Assembly (NCBI GenBank): GCA_947627615.1
Contig: CANQWS010000011.1
Coordinates: forward strand, 1 to 64,000
Direction: 5' to 3'
Origin: an uncultured Muribaculaceae bacterium
Lineage (GTDB): Bacteria; Bacteroidota; Bacteroidia; Bacteroidales; Muribaculaceae
Length of the DNA: 64,000 nt
Part shown: in pieces, positions 42,740-51,809 of the stretch
Layout: each line of letters starts with the position of its first letter
Position numbering within the stretch: the stretch's first letter is position 1
Notes under the pieces: generated by a model
What the model saw: the letters and a program-made list of their open reading frames with translations, nothing else
Told to the model about the DNA's origin: nothing
Database searches by the model: none
Program-made: the position numbers and the translations under genes

Positions 42740-43498
42740 ATGAAAAGAACGACAATCACCATAGCCGCCGGCTTCATGCTGCTTTCATCGGCAAACATCC
42801 AGTGTGTGGCGCATTCCAGGACGCATTCCCGGAGCAGCGAGGCTGCAAAGACCGTGACTGATTCCCTGACGTCGGCCGAAAAAGATGTGGCCGACGGAGA
42901 AATCCATCGTCTGACGGAAAAAGACTATGAAGAGGTGGCTCAGCGTCTCGGAATAGAGGTTGCCGCCATCAAGGCAGTGGTGGAAGTGGAGGCCGGTTCG
43001 TCACATCAGGGATTTCACAAGCCTGGCGAGCCGCTGATCAATTTCGACATATCCATGTTCCGCAAGTTTGCGGGACGAAACGGAGTCAATCTTTCAAGAT
43101 ACAATAAAAGCCATGCGGTGGTGTTCTCGCGTCCCAACGCCAGAAAATTCGGATCGACCCAGGCCGGACAGCAGGCACGGCTTAAGGCAGCCAGAACCAT
43201 AGACGAAACCACAGCCATTCAGGGCTGTTTCTGGGGAATGTTCCAGATAGGAGGGTTCAACTGGAGAAAATGCGGCTGTTCGAGCATTCAGGAGTTTGTC
43301 AAGAGGATGAGCACGTCGGAACGTGAACAGCTCGAGCTGTTCGCTGACTTTGTCATCAACACCGGAATGCTTCCCGCGCTCAAAAGCAAAAACTGGAGCA
43401 CTTTCGCGAGGATGTACAACGGTACTTCATACGCATCGAGGGGCTACCACACCCGTCTGGCGCGCAGTTACGCCAAGCACAGGAATTCAGGCAAATGA
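42740..43498 (+). CDS. Exported N-acetylmuramidase-family (DUF3380) protein
   Basis: A 252-residue protein with a signal peptide (start at 42740, MKRTTITIAAGFMLLSSANI) and a DUF3380-type muramidase domain: AIKAVVEVEAGSSHQGF with the probable catalytic Glu, PLINFDISMFRKF, AIQGCFWGMFQIGGFNWRKC, and the closing WSTFARMYNGTSYASRGYHT. It likely cleaves peptidoglycan glycan strands. Such domains are also found in phage and secretion effectors, but no such context is present here. The 3' end overlaps the convergent flippase gene by 12 bases. Confidence 0.85.
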   Translation: MKRTTITIAAGFMLLSSANIQCVAHSRTHSRSSEAAKTVTDSLTSAEKDVADGEIHRLTEKDYEEVAQRLGIEVAAIKAVVEVEAGSSHQGFHKPGEPLINFDISMFRKFAGRNGVNLSRYNKSHAVVFSRPNARKFGSTQAGQQARLKAARTIDETTAIQGCFWGMFQIGGFNWRKCGCSSIQEFVKRMSTSEREQLELFADFVINTGMLPALKSKNWSTFARMYNGTSYASRGYHTRLARSYAKHRNSGK

Positions 43499-44926
43499 CC
43501 GGACAGCGGCGATTGCCGAAGCCGTAGCCACAATCAGTCCGGAGGTTGTTGAAATCCAGAACGGAGCGAAGATCGCCGTCGCAGCCATGGCCGCTATCAC
43601 GGTGAAGGCCGATAAGGCCACGAGCCACGCGGTACGTCCCAGCCTGATACCGATGGTGCGGGTAACAGCCCAGACAACAACGGTGTAAACGGCATACCAA
43701 AGTGTGAACATGAGGCCTATTCCCGTCAATCCCCAGGCAGAGTAACCGCAAACGGTGAGGATGACGCAGGTGAGGCAACTGCTCAGTTCGGTGACAAGAT
43801 AGAGCCTGCCGCGCCCTTTGGCCAGAAGTGTGAATGCCATGGCCCATGAGACGGCGCGCAGCACAATTCCGGGACTCGCAAGTATCACCATAGGCACTAT
43901 GGCCTGAAACTCATCGGAGTAAAGGATGCTCACAATCCACGGCGCAAGCGGGATGAAGATGGCGCTGACTGCTGTAACTACGGCCACGGAGAGTAGGGTT
44001 TCATGACGCAGCATCAGGTTAATCCGCCATGTGCCGCCGGCGGCGCACGCCGATATGCGCGGATAGAATTCAAGTGACAGCGCCGTGAACACGATTCCTA
44101 TGTATTTTATGATTATGGTATAGCCTGACTGATAACAGCCCATCAGGCTTTCACCGCCGGCATGGTTGAGGTATGACATGACTATGTAGTTTGTCAGCCA
44201 GCCGGCAATTCCCGATATGGTAAGGAAGGCGCCGAGTTTCATCATTCCCGACGCCATGCTGCGGCGTTTTCCGGCCTTCAGTTCCGGCAGACTGTCGTTG
44301 CGGCGGCTGAACGCCAGATAAAGCACCATGGTCACAATGCTGTAGGTCAGCAGAATCGGTATTATGCTGTCCATGCGCCAGAAATAAATCATCGGCACTG
44401 TGGCGGCAAGAGAGATTACGGCGCTCCATAATGTGGCCTTGGCCAGATTCCCCAGCCGGTTCTCGCCCTGAAGTACGGCGGCACGGGACGATGCTATGGT
44501 GTTGCATCCCACGGCCAGGGAGATAAGAAGGAAGGGGAGGAAGCGGTCGGCCGTGCCGAATGTCATCAGACTCAGAAACGGCGAGGCGGCGATTGTCAGC
44601 AGTATGCCGAAGAGGGCCAGATAGCGGCCGTAATGTGTAACGACGGAAATGAATTCCAGACGCCGGGAGCCGGTGGAGGAAGCGATGTCGCGCACGGCTG
44701 TGGTGCGGAGTCCCAGCTGTGAGACGGTTCCTAAAAGTTCTATCACGGTGGAGTAGAGGCCGAGCAATCCAATGCCGTAGGTCCCCAGCCATATCGCGGC
44801 GAGCTTGTTGCGGACAAGCGAACAGAACATGCCCACAGCCTCTACGGAGCTGAAGATGCCTATGAACGCAACCACACGCCGCGTGAGCGCGTTGCCATGA
44901 CCCGACCTGCTTCCGGATGCCGTCAT
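43487..44926 (-). CDS. PST-family polysaccharide/lipid-linked oligosaccharide flippase
   Basis: A 479-residue polytopic membrane protein with about 13 hydrophobic helices and the Wzx/PST start (VVAFIGIFSSVEAVGMFCSL and LGTYGIGLLGLYSTVIELLG). It probably flips lipid-linked glycan across the inner membrane. The ATG at 44926 overlaps the EnvC-like stop as ATGA; an ATG three codons earlier is also possible. No glycosyltransferases lie next to it, so the substrate is unknown. Confidence 0.85.
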   Translation of the reverse strand: MTASGSRSGHGNALTRRVVAFIGIFSSVEAVGMFCSLVRNKLAAIWLGTYGIGLLGLYSTVIELLGTVSQLGLRTTAVRDIASSTGSRRLEFISVVTHYGRYLALFGILLTIAASPFLSLMTFGTADRFLPFLLISLAVGCNTIASSRAAVLQGENRLGNLAKATLWSAVISLAATVPMIYFWRMDSIIPILLTYSIVTMVLYLAFSRRNDSLPELKAGKRRSMASGMMKLGAFLTISGIAGWLTNYIVMSYLNHAGGESLMGCYQSGYTIIIKYIGIVFTALSLEFYPRISACAAGGTWRINLMLRHETLLSVAVVTAVSAIFIPLAPWIVSILYSDEFQAIVPMVILASPGIVLRAVSWAMAFTLLAKGRGRLYLVTELSSCLTCVILTVCGYSAWGLTGIGLMFTLWYAVYTVVVWAVTRTIGIRLGRTAWLVALSAFTVIAAMAATAIFAPFWISTTSGLIVATASAIAAVRSFA

Positions 44927-46254
44927 TTGATCCATTGGAGGGGATTGAGTTTGCTGCGCTCGCGCCGCAGCTCGAAATGAAGCACCGGACGGTTGTCGTA
45001 CTGCGGGTCACGGTAGATGGTGCCCAGGTCCTGATTGGCTCTGACCTTGTCGCCCACTTTCACGTTGATGCTCGAGAGATTGGCATAGATGGAAATATAG
45101 CTGCCGTGGCGCACCATGACCACCTTGTTGAATCCGTCCTGAGAGAAGATTCCGCTCACCGTTCCCTCGAAAATGCTTCTCGCTCTCGCCCCGTCATTGG
45201 CGGAAATGTCTATTCCGGGATTGTCGATGACCACGTCGGGCAGTTCCGGATGACGCATCCGTCCGAATCCGCGCACAATGGTGTATCGGCCGCGGACAGG
45301 AAACAGCAGGCGCCCCTTGTTGCTCTCGAAGCTTCCTGACAGAGCGCGGGAGGCGGCGTTGCCTGAGGTCTCACGTGCAGTGTTGCGCGATGTTGTCGCC
45401 GCCGTTGAATTATTCTTCTTTCCTTTGCCGGCAGCGGCTTTGCGTTCCTTCTCCTTTCGTTGCTGCTCGGCCCGCCTTTCGGCTTCGGCTATGCGTTTCT
45501 GCTCGGCTACAATCATGCGGTCAAGTTCGCTGTCGAGACTCTTCAGCCGTTTCTGGTTCTTGCTTATGGCCTGTTTCAGGCGAGAACCCTCTTTCTTGAG
45601 ACTCGCCACGGTGCGGTCTGTCTCGTCGCGTTTGTTCCGGAGCTCGTTCTCGGCAACGGAAAGCGACGACAGCGTGCGGCTGCGCTCGTCATGCAGCGTT
45701 CCGAGCTGACGCCGCTGTGACTCAACTCTGGCCGATGCGGCTGTTATCTCATTGACCTTGCGCTTGCGCCAGCGGGCAATTTCCTTCATGTAGCGGTAAC
45801 GAGCCGCGGCGTCGCTGAAACTTTTGGACGAGAACAGGAAAGAGAGCAGGTTGTTGGCCCGGTAGGATCCTTGCATCTTGCGCAATGCTCTCGCATATTC
45901 GGCCTTGAGACCGGCAAGCTGCGATTCGAGTACCGACATGGTGTCGGACGCGAGCTTTATGTTGTTGTCTATGTCGACAAGGGTGGTGCGGATGTCGTCG
46001 ATTTCTCTGTTCTTGTCGCGCAGTTCTCCTTCGAGAGCGTTGAGTCTCAGGAGTTCCCGCTCGGTCTTGCGGACGTTGGCATCGAGTTTGCGGGTGTTTT
46101 CCTTGATGGATTTCTGGGTGGCCTGCTGCTCTCGCTTGACGGTGTTCATGGTTCTGCGCTGTTTCTTTTTTGCAGCGAAGGAATCGGCCGAAAGCATCAG
46201 CGATGTCAGCAGAAGGAATATTACAGTGGCACGGAATGTGAAACGGCGAGGCAT
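44923..46254 (-). CDS. EnvC-like coiled-coil protein with degenerate M23/LytM domain
   Basis: A 443-residue protein with signal peptide (residues 1-27), a long coiled coil rich in Arg, Glu and Lys (about 35-270), a Lys/Ala-rich linker, and a C-terminal LytM domain. In that domain the zinc-ligand positions look altered: NPGID where active enzymes have HxGxD, YANLS where they have YAHLS, and VLHFELR where they usually have HLHF. So it is probably a non-catalytic activator of amidases at division, like EnvC/NlpD. It is in a leftward cluster with the DUF4292 and TPR genes. Confidence 0.9.
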   Translation of the reverse strand: MPRRFTFRATVIFLLLTSLMLSADSFAAKKKQRRTMNTVKREQQATQKSIKENTRKLDANVRKTERELLRLNALEGELRDKNREIDDIRTTLVDIDNNIKLASDTMSVLESQLAGLKAEYARALRKMQGSYRANNLLSFLFSSKSFSDAAARYRYMKEIARWRKRKVNEITAASARVESQRRQLGTLHDERSRTLSSLSVAENELRNKRDETDRTVASLKKEGSRLKQAISKNQKRLKSLDSELDRMIVAEQKRIAEAERRAEQQRKEKERKAAAGKGKKNNSTAATTSRNTARETSGNAASRALSGSFESNKGRLLFPVRGRYTIVRGFGRMRHPELPDVVIDNPGIDISANDGARARSIFEGTVSGIFSQDGFNKVVMVRHGSYISIYANLSSINVKVGDKVRANQDLGTIYRDPQYDNRPVLHFELRRERSKLNPLQWIK

Positions 46255-46297
46255 GAGTGGCGGAGATAATGTTTGGTTTCTGGAATCCGTCTATTGT

Positions 46298-47167
46298 TTA
46301 TTGTAATGTGGAAATTGATTTGAGAATCTTGGATGCCGGAATCCGTTCGGCATTCCGTGGAAGGGAAGGCGGCTCCGTGCTGACCTGAGAGCCCCATCTG
46401 GCTTTCTTGAAATTCCATTCAATGACGGCGTCAATCTCGTTCTTGCCGGCAGTGGCTTCGATTTTCGTCTCTGAGGCCATGGGGCCGCATACGGTCTCGG
46501 TCTGTCCGGAGTAGGTGACTGACACCGGTTTGTGCTGTCCGGCCTTGATTATTATTCCGGCAAGGCATTCAACGGGGCTGAAGCTGAAACCGTAGTCCAT
46601 GCCGGCTGGCGATGATTTCGGAATCAGCATCCAGAGGGTGTTGCTGTCGGCGGTTATGTCGAATTTTCCGGGCATGTCGGCTACCGGCCTTTCGGAGCCG
46701 AGAAGGAACGGGCGTCCGAGCAGCAGATCCTGGACATTGGATATGTTGACCGGGAATCCGGCAAGCAGCTGTGCGAGCGGTTCCTTGACATAGCGCTTGT
46801 TGAATTTGTCAATAATCTGAATGGAATCGTTGGTCACGTAAAGCGAGCCGATTTCCATGCCCAGAAAGCGCAGTGAAATCATGATGCTTTTACCCCGCTC
46901 CATAACCGCGTTGCCGGAGATGGAGACGCTTTTGGGCGAATATAGGCGCAATGTGACGGGCGTTTTGAGCCGTTGCCACAGCCCGTAGTTCGCGAGAACC
47001 TGCCTACAGTCATCCGTGCTGACGGCTCCGGGTGTCACGGAGCCTGTCTCGGGACTATATTCGTTGCTTTTCCCTGATTTTTTGCTTGAACCGCATCCTG
47101 CCAGCAGGAGCGCGAGAAATACCAGAGGGATGAGGATGAGTGATTTATGCAGAGATGTACGAATCAT
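46298..47167 (-). CDS. DUF4292-family lipoprotein
   Basis: A 289-residue lipoprotein (lipobox LLLAGC, Cys25). The fold is beta-rich with segments SISGNAVMERGKSIMISLRF, GMEIGSLYVTNDSIQIIDKF and VNISNVQDLLLGRPFL. The pattern resembles DUF4292, a Bacteroidales family with LolB/LolA-like shape. It overlaps the TPR gene stop by four bases and precedes the EnvC-like gene, an arrangement often seen in this order. A role in outer-membrane lipoprotein or envelope maintenance is plausible. Confidence 0.85.
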   Translation of the reverse strand: MIRTSLHKSLILIPLVFLALLLAGCGSSKKSGKSNEYSPETGSVTPGAVSTDDCRQVLANYGLWQRLKTPVTLRLYSPKSVSISGNAVMERGKSIMISLRFLGMEIGSLYVTNDSIQIIDKFNKRYVKEPLAQLLAGFPVNISNVQDLLLGRPFLLGSERPVADMPGKFDITADSNTLWMLIPKSSPAGMDYGFSFSPVECLAGIIIKAGQHKPVSVTYSGQTETVCGPMASETKIEATAGKNEIDAVIEWNFKKARWGSQVSTEPPSLPRNAERIPASKILKSISTLQ

Positions 47168-48927
47168 TTGTAGAAGAATGTTTTATGTTTCACTTTCCGT
47201 TGGAGCAGGTCATCGTCAGGTTTCTGTTTGAGAGCCTGCTGCCAGAATTCAACCGCTTTTTCCGGCTGTCCGTCCATGAAGTAAATGTCGCCGGCATGCT
47301 GAAGCAGTTCCACGGAGTGGACGGGGGAGTCGTCATTGGCCAGAGCGCCGTCAATCATTTCGCGGGCTTTGGCATAGTCCTTCAGCTTGAAAAGCACCCA
47401 GGCGTAAGTGTCGAGCGAGTTACAGGATTCAGGATCATCCTTGACCACACGCTCAATCATTGTGCGTGCGCGTTCGAGATCCCTGTCGGTACATGCCAGA
47501 TGATAGGCGCAGTTGTTCAGGGCGAGCATGTTGTCCGGATTATAGTCAAGCGCTTTCTCGTAGAACACGAAAGCTGAATCGTTTTTGCCCTGAAGGTAAA
47601 GGATGTCGGCTATGGAGCAGTTGATGTTTGAGAGTTCCTCGTTGTCAAGCGAATCGGTCACGGCGAGTCCGCGGTCAAGATATTCTATCGCCCGGTCGTA
47701 TTCCTTCATCTGTGAGAGGGCCGCTGACCCCATGAGATAGAAGTTGGTGACATCGGGGAAATATCTCAGGGCATTGTCAACGGTCTGGAGTGTACGGTCG
47801 TACTGCTTGATTTCGTAATAAAGGGAACCGAGAGCTTTCCAGCGGTCGGCATCGGTAGGGTCCGAATCAAGCGCGTAGCTGATCTGCTCGGCGGCCGGAG
47901 CATACTGATTGACCGAGATGTAGAAGTCTCCGAACAGATTGCGGACAGCCGCCTCATGGGGATATTGCTCGATAAGGGAGTTGAACAGGGATTCTATGCG
48001 TGGCTGCTGAAGGGAGTCGGTGTAGAGCTTGCGGACATATTCGTAGAGTATGGCGAGTTTGCCCTGAAGTTCGAGGTCGGGGAGCTGAAGGGCCTGAAAC
48101 ACCTCGCTGTCATATCTGGCGCTGTCGCCTATCGCGTTGTAATACTGCGCGCGCTGGTACACGGCTGGCCCGTTTGACGGGTCGAGTTCAACGGCTTTGT
48201 TGAAAAATACGAGCGCCGAATCCTGATCTCCGAGCTGCATGTAGACCGAGCCTGCAAGAGTGGTGAACTCAACGGATTTGGGCGATGATTCCAGCAGCGA
48301 GTTCATCTGTCTCTTAACGGCAAGAGTGTCGCCGAGAGAGTAATACAGCTGCATTTTCCGTGTGGCGGTGGTTGTGTTTACTCCTTCGGTGCGGTCTATG
48401 TCATTGTAAATGTCAATGGCTTTCAGCACGTTGGTAGTGTCGGCCGTGCGCGTGAGGGCATCGGCGTACATCCCCGCAACTTCCATGCGGTCAGGGTTGC
48501 GCTGATAGAGTTTGCTCCATGCGTCAAGCGAGCGGTCGTCACGGCCAAGACGGGATGTCAGTGTGGCGTAGGAGAGCATGTTGTAGAAGTCCTCCGGATT
48601 GGCTTCCAGATAGTCCTCGATCTGTTTCAGCCCTTTTTCAATCTGCGTTGAATCGTTCTGGGATTCGTAGATAGTCCTCAGTCCGTCCTCCATTCCAAGA
48701 AACTTGTCGGACGGATTGAGCAGATGCGCTTCATTGATCAGGGAGAAGTAGGCGTCGAGTTTGCCCTGCTGCTGATAACCGAGAGCTTCGAGATAGAGGT
48801 AATCGGCTTTTCGGGCATCGCGTTCGGCCTCCGAAAAACGCGGTTTCGCCGCGGTGGCTATGATGCATGCCGTGGCGGCTACGGCTGTCACGGCAAGAAA
48901 ACGGGATGTGTTTATGATGAATTTCAC
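47164..48927 (-). CDS. Exported tetratricopeptide-repeat protein
   Basis: About 587 residues. The GTG at 48927 is chosen because it opens a signal peptide (FIINTSRFLAVTAVAATACI) directly before the mature protein; an upstream TTG at 49041 gives an unlikely leader. At least eight TPR units are readable (for example ALVFFNKAVELDPSNGPAVY; YDRAIEYLDRGLAVTDSLDN; AFVFYEKALDYNPDNMLALN; YAKAREMIDGALANDDSPVH). TPR arrays mediate protein-protein contacts. With DUF4292 and EnvC-like genes downstream it probably acts in envelope assembly. Confidence 0.88.
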   Translation of the reverse strand: MKFIINTSRFLAVTAVAATACIIATAAKPRFSEAERDARKADYLYLEALGYQQQGKLDAYFSLINEAHLLNPSDKFLGMEDGLRTIYESQNDSTQIEKGLKQIEDYLEANPEDFYNMLSYATLTSRLGRDDRSLDAWSKLYQRNPDRMEVAGMYADALTRTADTTNVLKAIDIYNDIDRTEGVNTTTATRKMQLYYSLGDTLAVKRQMNSLLESSPKSVEFTTLAGSVYMQLGDQDSALVFFNKAVELDPSNGPAVYQRAQYYNAIGDSARYDSEVFQALQLPDLELQGKLAILYEYVRKLYTDSLQQPRIESLFNSLIEQYPHEAAVRNLFGDFYISVNQYAPAAEQISYALDSDPTDADRWKALGSLYYEIKQYDRTLQTVDNALRYFPDVTNFYLMGSAALSQMKEYDRAIEYLDRGLAVTDSLDNEELSNINCSIADILYLQGKNDSAFVFYEKALDYNPDNMLALNNCAYHLACTDRDLERARTMIERVVKDDPESCNSLDTYAWVLFKLKDYAKAREMIDGALANDDSPVHSVELLQHAGDIYFMDGQPEKAVEFWQQALKQKPDDDLLQRKVKHKTFFYK

Positions 48928-49050
48928 TCTGCTTGGTCTTACGCTTGTGTTAATTGTATCGGGTTGTCTGTAACGGATGCCGTGGCGGACCGGAAACGGT
49001 GTGGCGGCTTTCTGACAGTAACAACAAACTGTCTGTGACAAATGTTGATG

Positions 49051-49602
49051 TCAGAACCTGATTCCGAGACGCAGACACGCCATGCTCAGACCGTCGACAT
49101 CACACTTGCGGTCGCCGAGGTCAAATGGTTTCATCCCGTTATAGACATAGCTGAGCATCAGATAGGAACAGAATGTATTGCTCCGGGCCAGATTGAATCC
49201 TATGCCCGGCGAGACATAGAGGCCCGTCTGCTGATGTCCGTAGGTGGGGTTGTTGATGGCTATGCCTCCGCGCAGGTCCATGAACGCGAGTTTCGGGCGG
49301 GAAGAAAAACTTGTGCGGAACATCGCATAGACCGGGAACGACCTAACCGAGCTGCTCACCATCATGTTGACCGACGCGCCTACTCCAATCACATCAATCC
49401 ACGAATTCTGATAGCCGAAAAACGCGCTGAGATTTATGGACGACAAGTCATTGGATGTCAGGTCGGCTGCACCACCCACTTCCGCTCCCCACGCAAAATG
49501 GCGCCAGCTTTGGCCTCGGATGTCGGCATCCTGCGCTGATGCGGCGTTATGGGACACAATTGATAATATGAGGGTGAGAGCAACGGCTAAATATCGGGAC
49601 AT
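49051..49602 (-). CDS. Outer-membrane beta-barrel-like protein
   Basis: A 183-residue protein with signal peptide (MSRYLAVALTLILSIVSHNA, cleavage after ASAQ). The mature part alternates hydrophobic and polar residues (FAWGAEVGGAADLTSNDLSS; GLYVSPGIGFNLARS) and ends CLRLGIRF with a terminal Phe, typical of outer-membrane barrels. The start at 49602 is chosen for the signal peptide. Function not assigned. It lies upstream of the TPR gene in the same orientation. Confidence 0.8.
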   Translation of the reverse strand: MSRYLAVALTLILSIVSHNAASAQDADIRGQSWRHFAWGAEVGGAADLTSNDLSSINLSAFFGYQNSWIDVIGVGASVNMMVSSSVRSFPVYAMFRTSFSSRPKLAFMDLRGGIAINNPTYGHQQTGLYVSPGIGFNLARSNTFCSYLMLSYVYNGMKPFDLGDRKCDVDGLSMACLRLGIRF

Positions 49603-49629
49603 GTTATTTTGAGTGAAATGAGCATGATA

Positions 49630-49651
49630 GATTATCTTTGCAAAGATAATC
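49630..49651. promoter_or_regulatory. 22-bp perfect palindrome containing a -7-like element
   Basis: GATTATCTTTGCAAAGATAATC is self-complementary. Each strand contains TATCTTTG, matching TAnnTTTG. The minus-strand copy lies 39 bases before the barrel protein start. The palindrome may be the operator of a dimeric regulator overlapping the promoter. Confidence 0.6.
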
Positions 49652-49689
49652 ATTTTGCACAAAAAGAAGCGATATAGATCAAACAAATG

Positions 49690-51672
49690 TCACGCCGGTG
49701 TCTGTCGGACCCGCTGGATCAGTTCGTTGCCCAGAGCTGTTTTCTTTTCTATGTGGTCAAGAACCATGCAGACGAACGGGTCGCTCTCGAAATCGCCTCT
49801 CACATGCTCGAAGTCGCTGTTGCGCCGGGCTTCGGTGCCGTCCACTCCGAATCCGGTGCGGCTGACAAGCGAGAATTCCTTGCGGGCGTCGCTGTAGAGC
49901 ATGTTGTCGAGCTTCACCACGCTTGCAATCCATCGCTCCACAATGGCAACAATGTCATCGACGGTAACCTGATCAATTTCCTTGCCCCACCATTGGCTGA
50001 AGTGGTCCACGACCCAGGTCCATTCCATGTCGTAGTATTCGCGGTGCAGTTTGCGGAAGCGTTCCTCCACTTCTTCGAGTGTTGTCACGGTGCGCTCTAT
50101 GATATCCTTTATGAGTGACGAAATCTCTTCCTTGGCCGTCAGCATGCCTCCGAGGTCAATCCATTCGCCTTTCCCGGCCGGATTTGTGGGCTGCAGCCGG
50201 CGGCGAATGTCGTCGATGGAACTGAAGTTGCCGCCTTCGAGCCGCTTGATGATTGAATTGCCCATGAATTTGTCAATGGCCATGCTGTAATACTCCCGTC
50301 CCTTATCAAGGGCGCGGGCCTCGATGGTCATGGTCTGGTAGGTGTAACGGTCGGATGTGAGACCGGCAATGGCCTCTATGCGGTCAAGCAGCTCGCGACC
50401 CGCCATCATCTTGCTGATTGTGTAGGGGCTGAGCAGATTGAAGTTTATCTGGTCAAGAATGTCGGTTTCCTTGCGGCGGTCGCGCTTGGGCCATTTCTGC
50501 GCGTCGCGGATGGACCCGACGCTTTTCAGGTTCACGCCCGGCACAAGGAAGGAGCGGCCTCTGTTTTCGATAAGGTATGAGAAGGGGAGGCGGGAGGTGT
50601 CGGGGTGCGTGACATGGCGTCCCATGACAAGCGAGAATGCCCCGATTTTTGCCGGCCACAGAATGTAGGAGTCACTGGTGGTTTTGGAGCCGCGCTCCAC
50701 GACGCCCTGATGGATGGGGCCGAGCTTGTACATGTGGTTGCTCTGGTTGGAGCCTGAACCCGCATTGAGGAACGAGAACATGCCGGCTATGAGAAGACTC
50801 GATTTGTGCATCGTCACGGTGTAGGGGCCGGCGAAAATTGCACAAGCCTCGCCGTTCTCGCATGAGCAGTTGGCGAAAAACAGGGAATCGTGGGCCGAGA
50901 AAAGATGCGAAAGATGCGAACTCTGGCCAACGAAGACATTGCGGAGCACCACTCCGTCCTCAACATGCGCTCCCGAAGCCAGAATGAAGTCATTGGCCAT
51001 GACGTTGGCCCCTACCTTTACCGGGTCTTTTTCCGACGAGGCTATGGTGCCGTTGGTGAGATGTGAAGCGCCTTCAATGCGTGCGTAGTCACCCACATTG
51101 ACATCGGTGAGCACTCCCGAATTGATGACCGTGGCCCGGAAGCCTATGCGGCCGCGGTCGGAGCGGATGGCGTCGGTGTGGCACTTGACCATCTCGTTCA
51201 GGCGGTCGGTGAGTTTGAGATTGTGGCGGTACATGGCCATCATATAGGCCATCTGTGCCGACAGGCGTTCGTAGATTCGCACCTCGCGGCCTCCGGTCTC
51301 GTTGAGCACCGAGACTTCGCTGCCCACGCCGAACGTGGCGCCGGGGTTGCAGACTATCCGGTCCACGTTTTCAATGAATGCCTCGTCGGCTATATCGTAA
51401 TTGGCAATGTAGTTGGAGACGGATGAAATGTAGACGTTGTCGCCCACTCTGACATTATGGAGCACTGCATCGCTTATGCCTGAGCTGACGGGGACCCCGC
51501 CTTCGAGCGTGAAGGTGGCGTCTGTGGCTCCGAGCTCCACTTTTCCTGAAAAGCGGACTCTCTTATAATGTGACGGGTTGAATGATTCGCAGACAGTTAC
51601 ATCTTTCCAGTCCGCGGCCTCGCACTGGTTGGCTTCAAGAAGAGCTATCTCTTCCAATGTGATGTTTCTCAT
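49690..51672 (-). CDS. DUF4954-family protein with left-handed beta-helix
   Basis: A 660-residue cytosolic protein. The middle part has hexapeptide-repeat coils (LTDVNVGDYARIEGASHLTN; VKVGANVMANDFILASGAHV; EDGVVLRNVFVGQSSHLSHL) like acyltransferase or sugar-nucleotide enzymes. The C-terminal third is helical (TVTTLEEVEERFRKLHREYY). It matches the Bacteroidales DUF4954 family, whose function is unknown. It stands alone with its own upstream region. Confidence 0.85.
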   Translation of the reverse strand: MRNITLEEIALLEANQCEAADWKDVTVCESFNPSHYKRVRFSGKVELGATDATFTLEGGVPVSSGISDAVLHNVRVGDNVYISSVSNYIANYDIADEAFIENVDRIVCNPGATFGVGSEVSVLNETGGREVRIYERLSAQMAYMMAMYRHNLKLTDRLNEMVKCHTDAIRSDRGRIGFRATVINSGVLTDVNVGDYARIEGASHLTNGTIASSEKDPVKVGANVMANDFILASGAHVEDGVVLRNVFVGQSSHLSHLFSAHDSLFFANCSCENGEACAIFAGPYTVTMHKSSLLIAGMFSFLNAGSGSNQSNHMYKLGPIHQGVVERGSKTTSDSYILWPAKIGAFSLVMGRHVTHPDTSRLPFSYLIENRGRSFLVPGVNLKSVGSIRDAQKWPKRDRRKETDILDQINFNLLSPYTISKMMAGRELLDRIEAIAGLTSDRYTYQTMTIEARALDKGREYYSMAIDKFMGNSIIKRLEGGNFSSIDDIRRRLQPTNPAGKGEWIDLGGMLTAKEEISSLIKDIIERTVTTLEEVEERFRKLHREYYDMEWTWVVDHFSQWWGKEIDQVTVDDIVAIVERWIASVVKLDNMLYSDARKEFSLVSRTGFGVDGTEARRNSDFEHVRGDFESDPFVCMVLDHIEKKTALGNELIQRVRQTPA

Positions 51673-51809
51673 AAATTTACCTTGAAGAATATTAAGTACT
51701 TTGGAAAATATGCGGCAAATTTACAAAAAATATCTTAAAACAGTATCCGTCGGCCGGTTTATTTGAAGTTTGTCTGATGAGAAAGTTTGTGGCGAAAGAA
51801 TGTGTCGGC

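Noticed and set aside
42740-43498. N-acetylmuramidase gene considered as a phage lysin
   Set aside because: No phage genes nearby, it has a signal peptide, and it sits between housekeeping genes; a cell-wall enzyme is more likely.
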